Shown: positions 29,987 through 39,818, counted from the stretch's first letter. The stretch: 64,000 bases of DNA from Fulvivirga sp. M361 (GCF_007097395.1 NZ_VKDC01000018.1:174076-238075), one strand, 5' to 3'. The notes: a model not told the origin generated them from the sequence alone. Numbers and translations are program-made.

Positions 29987-30394
29987 TCCATTTTTTTTGC
30001 AAGATAGATTTCTACTAATAATAGGAATATGATTGGAGTCATGTAGATAGGTAATTTGAAATGAAAGCCCTTATAATTGAGTGACCTATTGGCCCATGAA
30101 TATGTTCATTAGAAATGAGCCATTACCGGCCCTTCTATATACATGCTTTAGGAGTATTCCTAAATATCATATTTAACCTACCTCAGGAAAAGGCGATGGA
30201 GAAGATCAGTCCAATCAAATCCGGTTCCCAATCAATTTGAGGAGTTCATCTCCCTGGAAGAAAACGGTTCATTTGTCAGCTTCTAAACAACTGTTTAGCA
30301 ATAATAAAACTTCAAAATAGTGAAATGTTAGTGTTCAGTAGCCACTTTTGCTTCACAGTATTGTTATACAATCTATAAGAACAGATTATTAGAG
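29987..30394. other. Intergenic region between divergent radical SAM and lyase genes
   Basis: No gene is seen in these 408 bases, which must contain two divergent promoters. A CTAAACA-AC-TGTTTAG dyad lies at 30283-30298. Confidence 0.5.
30283..30298. promoter_or_regulatory. CTAAACA-AC-TGTTTAG dyad upstream of the PL6 lyase gene
   Basis: Seven-base perfect arms surround a two-base centre, about 97 bases before the lyase start. The compact form resembles TetR- or LacI-type operators. No regulator gene is adjacent. Confidence 0.35.
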
Positions 30395-32311
30395 ATGCAT
30401 AATATAGTGAAAAGAACAGGTTTAGTTATTTGCGTAGTTGTCCTTGTATTGTTTGTGAAGCTACCTTTGGAGGCCGGTATATTCCCGGTGAGTTCGCAAT
30501 CCGAATTTAATATTGCACTAACAAGTGCATCGGAGAACGATACCATTTTGTGGAAATCGGGTACCTATCAGGATATCCATTTGGAAATTGATGAGAGTAA
30601 CCTGGTGATCATGGCTGAAGTATTGGGGCAAACTATTTTTACCGGAGCTTCCAGAGTAACTGTCAATGGCAGCGATATAACACTTAAAGGGTTTCAGTTT
30701 TTAAATGGTGATATTGGAACGAACCATGTGATAAGAAGCAGAGGAAGCCATAATACTTTTGAACAACTAAATATAAAGGATTACACCAGCTATAAGTATC
30801 TGATCATAGAAGAAGAATGCAGATATAATACCGTCGCTTATTGTAATTTCGAAAATAGAATAAATCTTGATGATCAAAATATTCTTTCCATCCTGGTGGA
30901 TGATACAGAACCCGGCTACCATGTAGTTCAATATTGCTCTTTCAAGAATTTTGATGGCAGTGGCAACGATTTGGGCATAGAGCCCATAAGAATCGGGGTA
31001 AGTACCCAGGCAGAGTTTATCAGCCGGTCGACGGTAGAATATTGCTACTTCACCCAGTGCAATGGAGATGGTGAGTTAATTTCAAGTAAAGCCACTCAAA
31101 ACGTTTATCGATATAATACTTTTGAGGATAACCCCTTAGCCGAGTTAGTGCTGCGTCATGGAAACCAGGCCGTGGTATATGGTAATTTTTTCCTTAACGG
31201 CATGGGTGGGGTAAGAGTTCGCGAGGGCCGGGAACATGTAATTTTCAACAATTACTTCTCGGGGCTTACCAGACGCTCACTCTATTTGCAAAATGACGCT
31301 GATTTCCCGGTAGGCAATATTACGGTTGCATTCAATTCTTTCATCGGTAGTGAAGAGATACGACTGAGTGAATCAGGCGATGATAAACCCACCAACATTA
31401 CCTTTGCCAATAATATCTTCACACAGCCTGCTGAAAATTTGTTTGATGATGCCACAGGTACAGAAACCTGGCTGGGCAATATTTACAGCGGCTTTTTAGG
31501 AATTACCCTACCTGCCAATGGGCTCACGAACAATGATCCACAGATGGAAATAAATAGTGAAGGCTATTATGGCTTGTCAGTCAATAGTCCGGCTATTGAT
31601 GCTGCTGTACCCGGTTTTCCTGCTTTCCCCGAATATGATGGACTTGAAACTGATCACACGGTAGCACTTGATTTAATGCAACAGTCAAGACCGGTCGATA
31701 TTGCTGCAAAGGATTTAGGCTGTAGTGAGTCTCCGCATGATGTAACTATCCAGCCTGTAGCCACAGCAGAAAATACGGGGCCGGTATATCTAAGGAACCT
31801 GGAGAACCAGGCGATGCTTACCATCAATCATGAGGGTAATGGCGTAGTTACGCTTGATCCACCCTCCGGTATATATGCCAAGGGTACTACCGTTACCGTT
31901 ACCGCTATTCCTGCGGAGGGATATTCTTTTACAGGGTGGAGCAATGACCTGTCTGGTACTACTAATCCGGAAACACTGGTAATGAATGATAATATGGAAA
32001 TTACGGTCACTTTTACCTTAGATCAAGTGACAAGTTTGAGTGCAGCATTGGAAAATGAAATCAGGTGGTTTCCAAACCCTGTTGCAGATCATTTGAACAT
32101 AACCTTAAAGAATGAGGGATCAACCTGGACCAGTCTGGATATCCTGGATTCCTCAGGAATGAAAATGAAGACCCTGATAAACAATTCGGCTTCTCAAGCA
32201 AAATACAACACACGTCTGGATGTATCTGATTTACCTGCCGGAATGTACATGGTCCGTATTGCGGAAGAGAATGGTCAATTCAGCACGCGGATAAAATTTA
32301 TCAAGAAGTAG
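30395..32311 (+). CDS. Secreted PL6-type polysaccharide lyase (alginate lyase/chondroitinase-B-like) with T9SS sorting domain
   Basis: The 638-residue protein has a signal peptide (about 1-27) and then a right-handed beta-helix of about 400 residues rich in N-N-F/NTF turns. The PL6 catalytic pair is visible: K232 in ISSKATQN and R254 in LVLRHGNQAVVYGNFF, about 22 residues apart as in alginate lyases and chondroitinase B. A Bacterial-repeat/InlB-like module (about 470-545, GYSFTGWSNDLSGTTNPETLVMNDN) follows. The type IX C-terminal sorting domain (WFPNPVADHLNITLKNEG...LPAGMYMVRI) ends the protein, which is therefore secreted or surface-attached. It cleaves uronic-acid-containing polysaccharide by beta-elimination. 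Alginate or a glycosaminoglycan is likely, and the choice is not determinable. No neighbouring alginate genes are seen. Confidence 0.82.
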   Translation: MHNIVKRTGLVICVVVLVLFVKLPLEAGIFPVSSQSEFNIALTSASENDTILWKSGTYQDIHLEIDESNLVIMAEVLGQTIFTGASRVTVNGSDITLKGFQFLNGDIGTNHVIRSRGSHNTFEQLNIKDYTSYKYLIIEEECRYNTVAYCNFENRINLDDQNILSILVDDTEPGYHVVQYCSFKNFDGSGNDLGIEPIRIGVSTQAEFISRSTVEYCYFTQCNGDGELISSKATQNVYRYNTFEDNPLAELVLRHGNQAVVYGNFFLNGMGGVRVREGREHVIFNNYFSGLTRRSLYLQNDADFPVGNITVAFNSFIGSEEIRLSESGDDKPTNITFANNIFTQPAENLFDDATGTETWLGNIYSGFLGITLPANGLTNNDPQMEINSEGYYGLSVNSPAIDAAVPGFPAFPEYDGLETDHTVALDLMQQSRPVDIAAKDLGCSESPHDVTIQPVATAENTGPVYLRNLENQAMLTINHEGNGVVTLDPPSGIYAKGTTVTVTAIPAEGYSFTGWSNDLSGTTNPETLVMNDNMEITVTFTLDQVTSLSAALENEIRWFPNPVADHLNITLKNEGSTWTSLDILDSSGMKMKTLINNSASQAKYNTRLDVSDLPAGMYMVRIAEENGQFSTRIKFIKK

Positions 32312-32415
32312 GGGCTAAAATGTTCTTTCCTTTTCGCTCGACATGGCAATACACATAGTTTATTCTTAATTGATGTGATTTGTGGATATTGTCCTATGTA
32401 GAATAGAGCTGGTGA

Positions 32416-32670
32416 TTGAAAACAATAAGCTTTAACAACAGAGTAAAAAAACGTCAGGTGACTTCCCGGGTCAGGATGTTGAGGAAATCTGCTTCCAGGG
32501 GGATAATCAGTAACTATTCTTACCGTCGCTTTTTTACCGGCAATACCGTAATTAAAACTTTAATGGTATTTTCGGATGACATCGAGATTACTAGAATCAT
32601 CACTATTGATAAACCCCTGGATAAAGTAGAAATAATCAAACTACATAAAAGAATTAAAGATGATCTCTGA
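32416..32670 (+). CDS. Possible small basic protein, unknown
   Basis: An 84-codon frame starts at TTG (32416) in an otherwise empty 485-base gap. The first half is very basic (Arg/Lys-rich, no membrane segment) and the second half looks like a folded alpha-beta stretch (IKTLMVFSDDIEITRIITIDKPLDK). An internal ATG at 32476 would give 64 residues. No family is recognised. It could be a chance frame, and the non-ATG start lowers confidence. Confidence 0.28.
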   Translation: MKTISFNNRVKKRQVTSRVRMLRKSASRGIISNYSYRRFFTGNTVIKTLMVFSDDIEITRIITIDKPLDKVEIIKLHKRIKDDL

Positions 32671-32796
32671 ACCGGTGTTTGTAGGACAAATGATGAACTA
32701 GTTATTACCAAGCCGCTTATCAAATTTATCCAGGATTGAGTCTTATTTTGAGATGCCTGATTTAAATTGAGTTCCCAATTTTAACGTAACCTAAAC

Positions 32797-35700
32797 ATGA
32801 AATCTCGAATTCTCATTCTCCTGTTAACACTGTTATCGCTTACCATTGATGCGCAACGAAAAAAAAGCGAAAATGGTGATCAGGCAAAAAGTGCATTTGA
32901 AGCGCTTTCTATTCCTGGCTTGAAGTTTAGAAGTATCGGCCCGGCCTTGACTTCCGGACGTATCTCGGACTTTGCATTCCATTCAACGAATCCGAAGGAA
33001 TATTATGTAGCGGTATCCTCAGGTGGAGTTTGGAAGACCTCCAACGCAGGGACTACCTATACCCCCATCTTTGACAGTGAAGGAAGCTATTCTATTGGAT
33101 GTGTCACTATCGATCCAAATAACCCAAATGTTGTCTGGGTCGGAACCGGGGAGAATAATAACCAGCGAAGTGTTGCCTATGGAGACGGTATATATAAGTC
33201 TGCAGACGGAGGTAAGTCTTGGGTTCACATGGGGTTAAAAGATTCTGAACACATTGGTAAGATCCTTATTGATCCCCGGAATTCGGATGTGGTATATGTA
33301 GCGGCTATTGGACCACTTTGGAGTGAAGGAGGCGATCGTGGGGTATACAAAACCACAGACGGAGGCAAGACCTGGACGGCTGTTTTGACAATAGATCAGC
33401 ACACAGGAGTGAATGATATCATTATGGATCCTGAAGATCCGGATGTATTATATGCTGCAGCCTATCAACGACGCAGGCATGTCTTTACTTACCTCGGTGG
33501 AGGGCCCGGTTCAGGAATGTATAAGACCACTGATGGGGGCGCCAACTGGGATAAAATTAACAAAGGATTGCCGGAAGTAGACATGGGTAGAATAGGTTTG
33601 GCGATGGCTCCATCAAATCCTGGGATCATCTATGCCATTGTTGAAGCTTCGCAAGGAAAAGGAGGTTTCTTCAAGACAACAAACAGAGGAGCTTCATGGG
33701 TTAAGCAGGGAAGCTATCAATCCAGCGGAAACTATTACCAGGAAATTGTGGTCGATCCTAACGATCCGGAAACCATCTATGGGATGAACACCTGGATGCA
33801 GGTATCACGTGATGGAGGAAAAACTTTCAAAGCATTAGGTGAAGTTTCCAAACATGTAGACAATCACTGCATGTGGATCGATCCCAACGATTCAGATCAT
33901 TTTATCGCAGGCTGTGACGGAGGTATCTATGAGTCATGGGATGGTGCTAAGACATGGGACTTTAAAGCCAACCTTCCCGTGACCCAATTTTATAAAGTTG
34001 CATTAGATAACGCAGAACCTTTCTATAATGTCTACGGCGGTACACAGGATAATTTTAGCCTGGGAGGGCCCTCCAGGTCTGTCAGCGGCAATGGAATTGC
34101 CAACGAAGAGTGGTGGATCACACATGGAGGCGATGGATTTGAAACACAGGTAGATCAAACCAATGCCAATATCATTTATGCCCAGTCACAATATGGTGTG
34201 TTGGTGAGGTATGACAAGTCCAGTGGTGAGGAAGTTGGCATTCAGCCACAACCCGGAAAAAATGAAAATGCATATCGTTGGAACTGGGATGCGCCACTGG
34301 TTATTAGTAATTACGACAACAAGCGTTTGTATTTCGCTGCTAATAAGGTTTTTCGTTCCAATGATCAGGGGAACAGCTGGGAAGTGATCAGCGAGGACCT
34401 GACCCAACAAATCAATAGGAATGAATTGAAGGTTATGGGCCGGATTTGGGGCATTGATGCCATAGCCAAAAATGGATCTACCTCTCCCTATGGAACCATC
34501 GTTGCCATGGATGAATCTCCAAAAAATGAAAACCTGCTCTATGTAGGTACGGATGATGGATTGATCCAGGTCACTGAAAATGGTGGTGATAGCTGGACCC
34601 GGATAAGCAGTTTCCCGGGCGTTCCTTCAAGAACGTATGTCAACATGGTTTTAGCCTCACAACATGATGTGAATGTCGTGTTTGCATGCTTCAATAACCA
34701 CAAAAACGGAGATTTTAAACCATACGTGTTTAAGAGTACAGACAAAGGAAGAACCTGGAGATCAATCACGTCTAATTTACCTGGAAGAGGCTCAAGCTAT
34801 TCCATCGTCCAGGATCATGTAGACCCAAACCTTTTGTTCGTAGGGACAGAGTTTGGCGTATTTGTAAGTAACGATGGGGGAGGAAAATGGAAACAAATGA
34901 AAGCCGGGGTACCCACCATTGCCGTACGTGATCTTGCCATTCAGCGTAGGGAAAATGACCTGGTGTTGGGAACGTTCGGACGTGGATTCTATGTGTTGGA
35001 TGATTACTCCGCTTTAAGGAACACCGGTGAATCTACTCTTGCAAAAGAAGCGGAATTGTTTGACGTTAGAGACCCTTACCTGTATGAACATAGCTATCCT
35101 TTAGGCTTACCGGGCGTCTCATTCCAGGGAGATAGCTACTACCTGGGGGATAATCTGGGACCTGTTGCTATGTTCACTTATTATTTGAAAGATGACATTA
35201 AATCATTGAAGGAGCGACGCCAGGAAAGAGAGAAAGAGGCGAAGAAGACAGGACAGAATAATCCATATCCTTCGTATGACGCTTTGAAAGCGGAACGTGA
35301 AGAAAAAGCGCCGCAATTATTGTTTACTGTAAGCAATAGTAAGGGTAATGTAGTAAGAAAAATCATGACCAAGCCAGGTAAAGGATTGAATCGGGTTACC
35401 TGGGACCTGCGATACACCGATACGGATCCCATTAACCTGTCTAAACCCTCATTTTACAATCCCTGGGGAGACAGTGATAAAGGGATTTTGGTATCTCCCG
35501 GGGACTACACAGTTACTTTATCCAAAATTGTATTAGATGATGTGATACAAATTGCAGGACCCGTTTCGTTTACGATCAAAACTTTAAATAACAAGTCACT
35601 TCCAGCTACCGATCGCCTTGCATTGAACGAGTTCAATAGAAAGGTATTAAAACTATCCGGTAGTGTTGGAGCAACCCGACAGACGTTGCGTGAAATTAAC

Positions 35701-36096
35701 AACCAGATGAAGCATATCAACGATGCACTTGTGAGAGCAGAGGTGCAACATGATGGTGAATTGGTCACAAATGCCAGGAATTTAGAAAAGACAGTTGCTG
35801 AGATCAGTACTCAACTAAGTGGGGATGGGGTAGCAGGCACTTTGGATATGGGGCGTCCACCAAGCGTTGGTAATCGGGTTGGAATGTTGGTATATCAATT
35901 GTTTGCCTCCACTTCTGATCCAACTCAGACCAATAGGGATAGCTATGCGGTTGCAGTTGAAGAATTTAAATCTATACTCGAATCATTACAAAAGCTGGTG
36001 AATGAAGATTTGAAAAGCTTACAAGACCAGCTAATGGAATCAGGAGCACCTTATACACCATACTCACTTCCAAATGTTCCCCAATTTGAAGATTAG
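32797..36096 (+). CDS. Exported Vps10/sortilin-type BNR-repeat propeller protein
   Basis: The 1099-residue protein has a signal peptide ending near TIDAQ. A long beta-propeller region (about 30-780) contains many BNR/Asp-box repeats (S-DGGKSW, T-DGGKTW, TTDGGANW, SRDGGKTF, STDKGRTW, SNDGGGKW), typical of the sortilin/Vps10 superfamily that is widespread in Bacteroidota and often annotated as glycosyl hydrolase. The C-terminal 300 residues include a Lys/Glu-rich segment (LKERRQEREKEAKK), a FlgD-Ig-like strand set (GKGLNRVTWDLRYTDTDP) and a helical end. No T9SS domain is present. Function is unproven: glycan binding or hydrolysis, or a protein-interaction role. The gene stands alone, followed by a hairpin at 36178. 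Confidence 0.85.
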   Translation: MKSRILILLLTLLSLTIDAQRKKSENGDQAKSAFEALSIPGLKFRSIGPALTSGRISDFAFHSTNPKEYYVAVSSGGVWKTSNAGTTYTPIFDSEGSYSIGCVTIDPNNPNVVWVGTGENNNQRSVAYGDGIYKSADGGKSWVHMGLKDSEHIGKILIDPRNSDVVYVAAIGPLWSEGGDRGVYKTTDGGKTWTAVLTIDQHTGVNDIIMDPEDPDVLYAAAYQRRRHVFTYLGGGPGSGMYKTTDGGANWDKINKGLPEVDMGRIGLAMAPSNPGIIYAIVEASQGKGGFFKTTNRGASWVKQGSYQSSGNYYQEIVVDPNDPETIYGMNTWMQVSRDGGKTFKALGEVSKHVDNHCMWIDPNDSDHFIAGCDGGIYESWDGAKTWDFKANLPVTQFYKVALDNAEPFYNVYGGTQDNFSLGGPSRSVSGNGIANEEWWITHGGDGFETQVDQTNANIIYAQSQYGVLVRYDKSSGEEVGIQPQPGKNENAYRWNWDAPLVISNYDNKRLYFAANKVFRSNDQGNSWEVISEDLTQQINRNELKVMGRIWGIDAIAKNGSTSPYGTIVAMDESPKNENLLYVGTDDGLIQVTENGGDSWTRISSFPGVPSRTYVNMVLASQHDVNVVFACFNNHKNGDFKPYVFKSTDKGRTWRSITSNLPGRGSSYSIVQDHVDPNLLFVGTEFGVFVSNDGGGKWKQMKAGVPTIAVRDLAIQRRENDLVLGTFGRGFYVLDDYSALRNTGESTLAKEAELFDVRDPYLYEHSYPLGLPGVSFQGDSYYLGDNLGPVAMFTYYLKDDIKSLKERRQEREKEAKKTGQNNPYPSYDALKAEREEKAPQLLFTVSNSKGNVVRKIMTKPGKGLNRVTWDLRYTDTDPINLSKPSFYNPWGDSDKGILVSPGDYTVTLSKIVLDDVIQIAGPVSFTIKTLNNKSLPATDRLALNEFNRKVLKLSGSVGATRQTLREINNQMKHINDALVRAEVQHDGELVTNARNLEKTVAEISTQLSGDGVAGTLDMGRPPSVGNRVGMLVYQLFASTSDPTQTNRDSYAVAVEEFKSILESLQKLVNEDLKSLQDQLMESGAPYTPYSLPNVPQFED

Positions 36097-36177
36097 TCAG
36101 AGGCTATTTTGAGTCTACGAGACGTCCAGGCCAGTTTTAAGGGGTAGGTGTTCGCCAGCAGCACTATTTGAATTACC

Positions 36178-36206
36178 AGTGTCGTGTCAATCTATGGCAC
36201 GACACT
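36178..36206 (+). terminator. Terminator-like hairpin after the Vps10-type gene
   Basis: AGTGTCGTG (36178-36186) pairs exactly with CACGACACT (36198-36206). A U-G and a C-G pair extend the stem to eleven. No long T run follows (CTTTATT 13-19 bases on), so efficiency is unclear. It lies between two convergent genes and may serve both. Confidence 0.4.
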
Positions 36207-36288
36207 AACACTGCTTTATTAGACTTAAGTCTTTGATAGGGTATTCATGCAGTGAATGAATATATTACATGGGCTTTACATGATCCAG

Positions 36289-37461
36289 TCAATTCAACAG
36301 GTCCCTGTCGATATTCTCGAAATACTTAAAACCACTGCCGGTATTGATCATCAAAATTTTTTCATCGGGATGAAGAAATTCAAGATCGACTAATTGTTTC
36401 GTTGCTTCCCACACAGCAGCTCCTTCAGGTGAAACGATGATACCCTCTTTTTGGGCAAATTCATGCATACCTTCCACCATTTGCTTATCAGACACGGTCA
36501 AAGCGGTGCCTTCAGACTCATTTAGCACACTCATAATCAAATCTTCACCGAATGCCTTTGGCACTGAAAGCCCATTGGCAATGGACATTTGAAATGAACG
36601 GGCTGACTTTTTTCCTTTAAAGAGATCAACCATCGGAGCACACAATTCCGACTGTACCACTATCATTTTAGGTAGATATCGGGAATTAACCCATCCCATC
36701 CGGACCATCTCGTTAAATGCCTTCCACATACCGATCAGTCCGGTACCTCCTCCTGTGGGGTAAATGATGGCATCAGGCAGTGACCAGCTCATTTGTTCCG
36801 TAATTTCATAGCCCATAGTCTTTTTTCCCTCAATCCGGTAAGGTTCCTTCAAAGTGGAGATGTTGAATGCCCCCGTTTCATCCTTGATTTCCTTTGCTTT
36901 TTTTCCACACGCATCAATCAGTCCGTCCACAAGAGTTAATTTAGCTCCGTGTAGTTCACATTCCATCTGAAATATTCGGGGTGTGCCATTAGGCATGACT
37001 ACTATGGCTTCTATACCTGCTTTCGCACAATAGGCACTCAAAGCTCCCCCGGCATTGCCTGCCGTTGGGATCACACACTTTTTTATTCCCAATTCTTTGG
37101 CTTTCGAAACGGCCATACTCAGTCCTCTTGCCTTAAATGAACCCGTGGGGTTGAGCCCTTCATCTTTGAGCCAAAGATTAGTTAACCCATGACTTTTTCC
37201 CAGAATGTCCATTTGTGATAGGGGAGTCATGCCTTCTCCCAAGGATACCCGATTGGACTGATCCATAAGCGGCAGTACATTAGCATATCTCCACATGGAA
37301 TGTTCGTCCTGATAAATGACTTTTGATGGTTCACAGAGCGGAAGATCGAATTCAACCAGAAAAGGTTTGATACAGTTTGGGCAAAAAGTATTTACCTGAG
37401 TGATATCATAATTTGACATGCAATGTGAGCAGACCAAAGTGGCCGAACAAATGTGATCCAT
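36289..37461 (-). CDS. Threonine-synthase-like PLP-dependent enzyme
   Basis: The 390-residue protein has an N-terminal zinc-ribbon-like segment (C11, C14, C27, C30) and the fold type II PLP domain with NPTGSFKARG, where K110 is the Schiff-base lysine. PTAGNAGGALSAYCAKAG and IYPTGGGTGLIGMW give the substrate and phosphate loops. The pattern matches the ThrC branch with a rubredoxin-like N-terminus. Members of this branch also include cysteate synthase and other O-phosphohomoserine/O-phosphoserine-using enzymes, so threonine synthesis is probable but unproven, especially as no other threonine genes are near. A LysR gene lies upstream on the same strand, with a LysR-type dyad 80 bases before this start. 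Confidence 0.75.
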   Translation of the reverse strand: MDHICSATLVCSHCMSNYDITQVNTFCPNCIKPFLVEFDLPLCEPSKVIYQDEHSMWRYANVLPLMDQSNRVSLGEGMTPLSQMDILGKSHGLTNLWLKDEGLNPTGSFKARGLSMAVSKAKELGIKKCVIPTAGNAGGALSAYCAKAGIEAIVVMPNGTPRIFQMECELHGAKLTLVDGLIDACGKKAKEIKDETGAFNISTLKEPYRIEGKKTMGYEITEQMSWSLPDAIIYPTGGGTGLIGMWKAFNEMVRMGWVNSRYLPKMIVVQSELCAPMVDLFKGKKSARSFQMSIANGLSVPKAFGEDLIMSVLNESEGTALTVSDKQMVEGMHEFAQKEGIIVSPEGAAVWEATKQLVDLEFLHPDEKILMINTGSGFKYFENIDRDLLN

Positions 37462-37891
37462 GGCAGCGTGAGTATTTTTTTAAATAGCTCTGTAAAATTG
37501 ATGGATTTTATATAACTAAAGAATTCGAAATAATTATAACCCATAACAAATAGTTATGATAAGATCCTGACAATATACTCCTCTGATTTTTAACATCATT
37601 ACAAGTCAAATCAGATGTACGGTCTTTGAAAAGTTTCGTAGTCAGGAAGTGAGTATTCCTTCCCCTTCTTTATGGATTTGTTTGGCACCTATTAAACCTC
37701 TGGATGATATTGGTTTTAGGAATGCCTGTCTCAGCCAACTCTACTTAGCGAATAAAAAAAGAATGATCGTCGGACTATTTTTCACAGGTTCTTTGGTCTC
37801 TACGGACCGGCTAAGACAATCTGGAGTAAAGCCTTCTCTATTTAGCCGAATACTTTGGGTGACTTGCTCCTTTTGGCTTACCTAATCTGAT
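37462..37891. other. Intergenic stretch between the LysR and threonine-synthase-like genes
   Basis: No convincing gene is seen in 430 bases. A plus-strand frame of 78 codons (37649-37885) lacks family features and has poor protein character. The stretch contains the dyad at 37542-37558. Confidence 0.45.
37542..37558. promoter_or_regulatory. CATAAC-N5-GTTATG dyad, LysR-type T-N11-A box
   Basis: Perfect six-base arms surround AAATA, and the inner T and A are separated by 11 bases, as in LysR boxes. The site is about 80 bases upstream of the minus-strand threonine-synthase-like gene, and the nearest regulator gene encodes a LysR protein. Regulation of that gene by this LysR is the simplest reading. 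Confidence 0.45.
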
Positions 37892-38803
37892 TCATGAGGT
37901 AGATGTCATTTTTGCGTGCTTTACAAAATATCTGGGTAACCCGATCTTTTCCTCACCTGTCCTGCTCACAAATGAAAACGATCGGACTATTTTCAACCCC
38001 TCAATATCCACTTTTCTCAGCTCACCGGTTTCCAATTCCTTTTTAACTGAAAGTTCAGATAGAAAACCTATGGCTTCCGCCTGCACCAAATAATTTTTGA
38101 GTGCCTCAGTGCCTCCAAGTCTGGCGATGATCGTCAGGTCTTTCAGCTTCAGTCCTACTTCTTCTAACATTTTAGAAACTACCTCTTGCGTTCCTGAACC
38201 ACGTTCTCTCAAGGCTAAAGGTATAGAAGGCAATTGAGAAACGGTTAACTTAGACAGTCCGTACGGACTGTGATCCGAGCAAATTGCGATGATACAATCT
38301 TGCATAAATTTCTCATAATGAAAAGAATGATCCCTGTGACTAGATTCCACACACGCGATATCTATATCATGATGGGCCAAAAGCTCAAGGATGTGTTCAC
38401 TATTTCTATTCAGTAATTTTATCCGCGCACTAGGGAATTTCTTGTGAAAGGAGGCCAGTATTTTTGGCAGGACATACAGCGAAATGGTGGTACTTGCCCC
38501 GATACATATTTCTCCTTCTATTTCCAGTTCTTTCTTTCTTGAAAGGAAAATATCATTTACGGATTTTTCAATAAGTTTTGCTTCTTTTAACTTCTCAAAC
38601 AAGTGTTCTCCGGAATTGGTCAAAGAAATGTTGTTCCGCTCTCTTTTAAACAAAGCCACACCTACTTCCTGTTCCAGCTGCCTTATATGCTTACTTACTG
38701 CAGGCTGGGAGATGAATAATTCATCAGCAGCCTTTGAAAAACTTCGCTTGGCAGCAACCGCATAAAACACATTATACCTGTAGGATATCATATATTCATA
38801 CAA
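37892..38803 (-). CDS. LysR-family transcriptional regulator
   Basis: The 303-residue protein has an N-terminal winged HTH (about 5-65; FYAVAAKRSFSKAADELFISQPAVSKHIRQLEQEVGVALF) and a periplasmic-binding-like effector domain (about 95-300; GEICIGASTTISLYVLPKILASFHKKFPSARIKL). The effector domain resembles the CysL/CbbR branch. It is followed on the same strand, after 430 bases, by the threonine-synthase-like gene with a matching T-N11-A dyad. Sulfite- or amino-acid-related effectors are common in this branch, but the ligand is not visible here. Confidence 0.88.
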   Translation of the reverse strand: MYEYMISYRYNVFYAVAAKRSFSKAADELFISQPAVSKHIRQLEQEVGVALFKRERNNISLTNSGEHLFEKLKEAKLIEKSVNDIFLSRKKELEIEGEICIGASTTISLYVLPKILASFHKKFPSARIKLLNRNSEHILELLAHHDIDIACVESSHRDHSFHYEKFMQDCIIAICSDHSPYGLSKLTVSQLPSIPLALRERGSGTQEVVSKMLEEVGLKLKDLTIIARLGGTEALKNYLVQAEAIGFLSELSVKKELETGELRKVDIEGLKIVRSFSFVSRTGEEKIGLPRYFVKHAKMTSTS

Positions 38804-39187
38804 AGATCGTCAAATTCGATTGGAAATTATACCGGAAGAAAAACTTGAAAACCGAAACATCATACCCACCAACACGAGACTTTTGGCACCAAGATTTCTT
38901 CAATATACAGGTGAGTATGATTTTGAATTCATGAGATCTAAGATACTTTAAGAAGCGATTGATTCATTGTTACCCTATGTTGATGAACCTGAGAAATTTA
39001 GTTGACAATTGGTCAAATTAATACGGCAATATTCAAGGGTCAAATAATCAGCAAGCAAAGCGGGCAAGACACCAGACTGAGTCAAAAAATACCGTTTCAT
39101 TCAGCCTTATCAAGCTTCAGGCCCAACAGGAGCAGTCCATGCAATGAAAGTATTTCGGACTATGGTTTTTATTAGTACATTTCAACC
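38804..39187. other. Non-coding stretch upstream of the LysR gene
   Basis: I see no gene in these 384 bases. A 66-codon plus-strand frame overlapping the LysR start has no protein character. Confidence 0.4.
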
Positions 39188-39454
39188 ATGTCAAAGGCCG
39201 AGAAGTACCTTCCCTTTATTCTTGCAGCGTTTATCCCTGCAATGAATGCCATTACCAATTCTACGGATTCTCCCGGAGACCATTGGACGGTGTTAGTATT
39301 CAGATATTTGGAAGCCTCTTCTTTTCTTTTGATCATCTGGTATTGGAACCACTGGTTATTAAATTCAACAAACAAGGTGAAACGTCTGATTGCAATAGAA
39401 GTGTCTGTTATCATCGGCAATATGGCTTTTTTGATGATTATTAGAGTCTGCTAA
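39188..39454 (+). CDS. Small membrane protein, possibly remnant of a sensor-kinase membrane domain
   Basis: The 88-residue protein has three hydrophobic segments (about 7-22, 41-58 and 68-86). The sequence (MSKAEKYLPFILAAFIPAM...YWNHWLLNSTNKVKRLIAIEVSVIIGN) resembles the first helices of Bacteroidota LytS-type histidine kinases, but it stops before any kinase domain, and no continuation is found downstream in other frames. It may be a stand-alone small membrane protein or a truncated kinase gene. The overlapping minus-strand frame (39172-39420) looks like a shadow. Confidence 0.4.
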   Translation: MSKAEKYLPFILAAFIPAMNAITNSTDSPGDHWTVLVFRYLEASSFLLIIWYWNHWLLNSTNKVKRLIAIEVSVIIGNMAFLMIIRVC

Positions 39455-39818
39455 AGGGTAATAAGGTTTAAGCATGCCATTGACCTGGTTATCCAAACAG
39501 ACGATGAAAAATCAGATTACCTGATCCCCCTTCCATGAGTAACTTCAAACGGTGATAATGATCCTGGATCAGCAGGTATTTTTCCTTAAATTTTCTTAAA
39601 TTAAATGACGTTTTCGGTTGATTGTGCATGACTTTTCCGAAGTCTTCCTGTGTACTTCAATTTGGTTATCCGGAATTTAGGTCTAAGTCACAAAACACAA
39701 AACAAACGTCATTATAAATGCTGACCTGTAACATCTTTAATGTTAACATGCGTCTCTATTTTTATGATATATGACATGCCCTCTCACTCTTTGTTTAACC
39801 CTTTTATCCCTTTAGCCC
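39455..39818. other. Non-coding stretch upstream of the EF-G-like gene
   Basis: No gene is seen in 364 bases. The stretch is AT-rich, with TAAATTTTCTTAAATTAAAT-type sequence, and presumably holds the promoter of the EF-G-like gene. Confidence 0.4.

Noticed and set aside
37649..37885. Plus-strand frame of 78 codons in the LysR/PLP gap
   Set aside because: No recognisable domain and unusual composition; the minus-strand frames here contain stops.
39172..39420. Minus-strand frame over the small membrane protein
   Set aside because: The plus-strand frame has coherent membrane helices, while the minus-strand translation does not resemble a protein.
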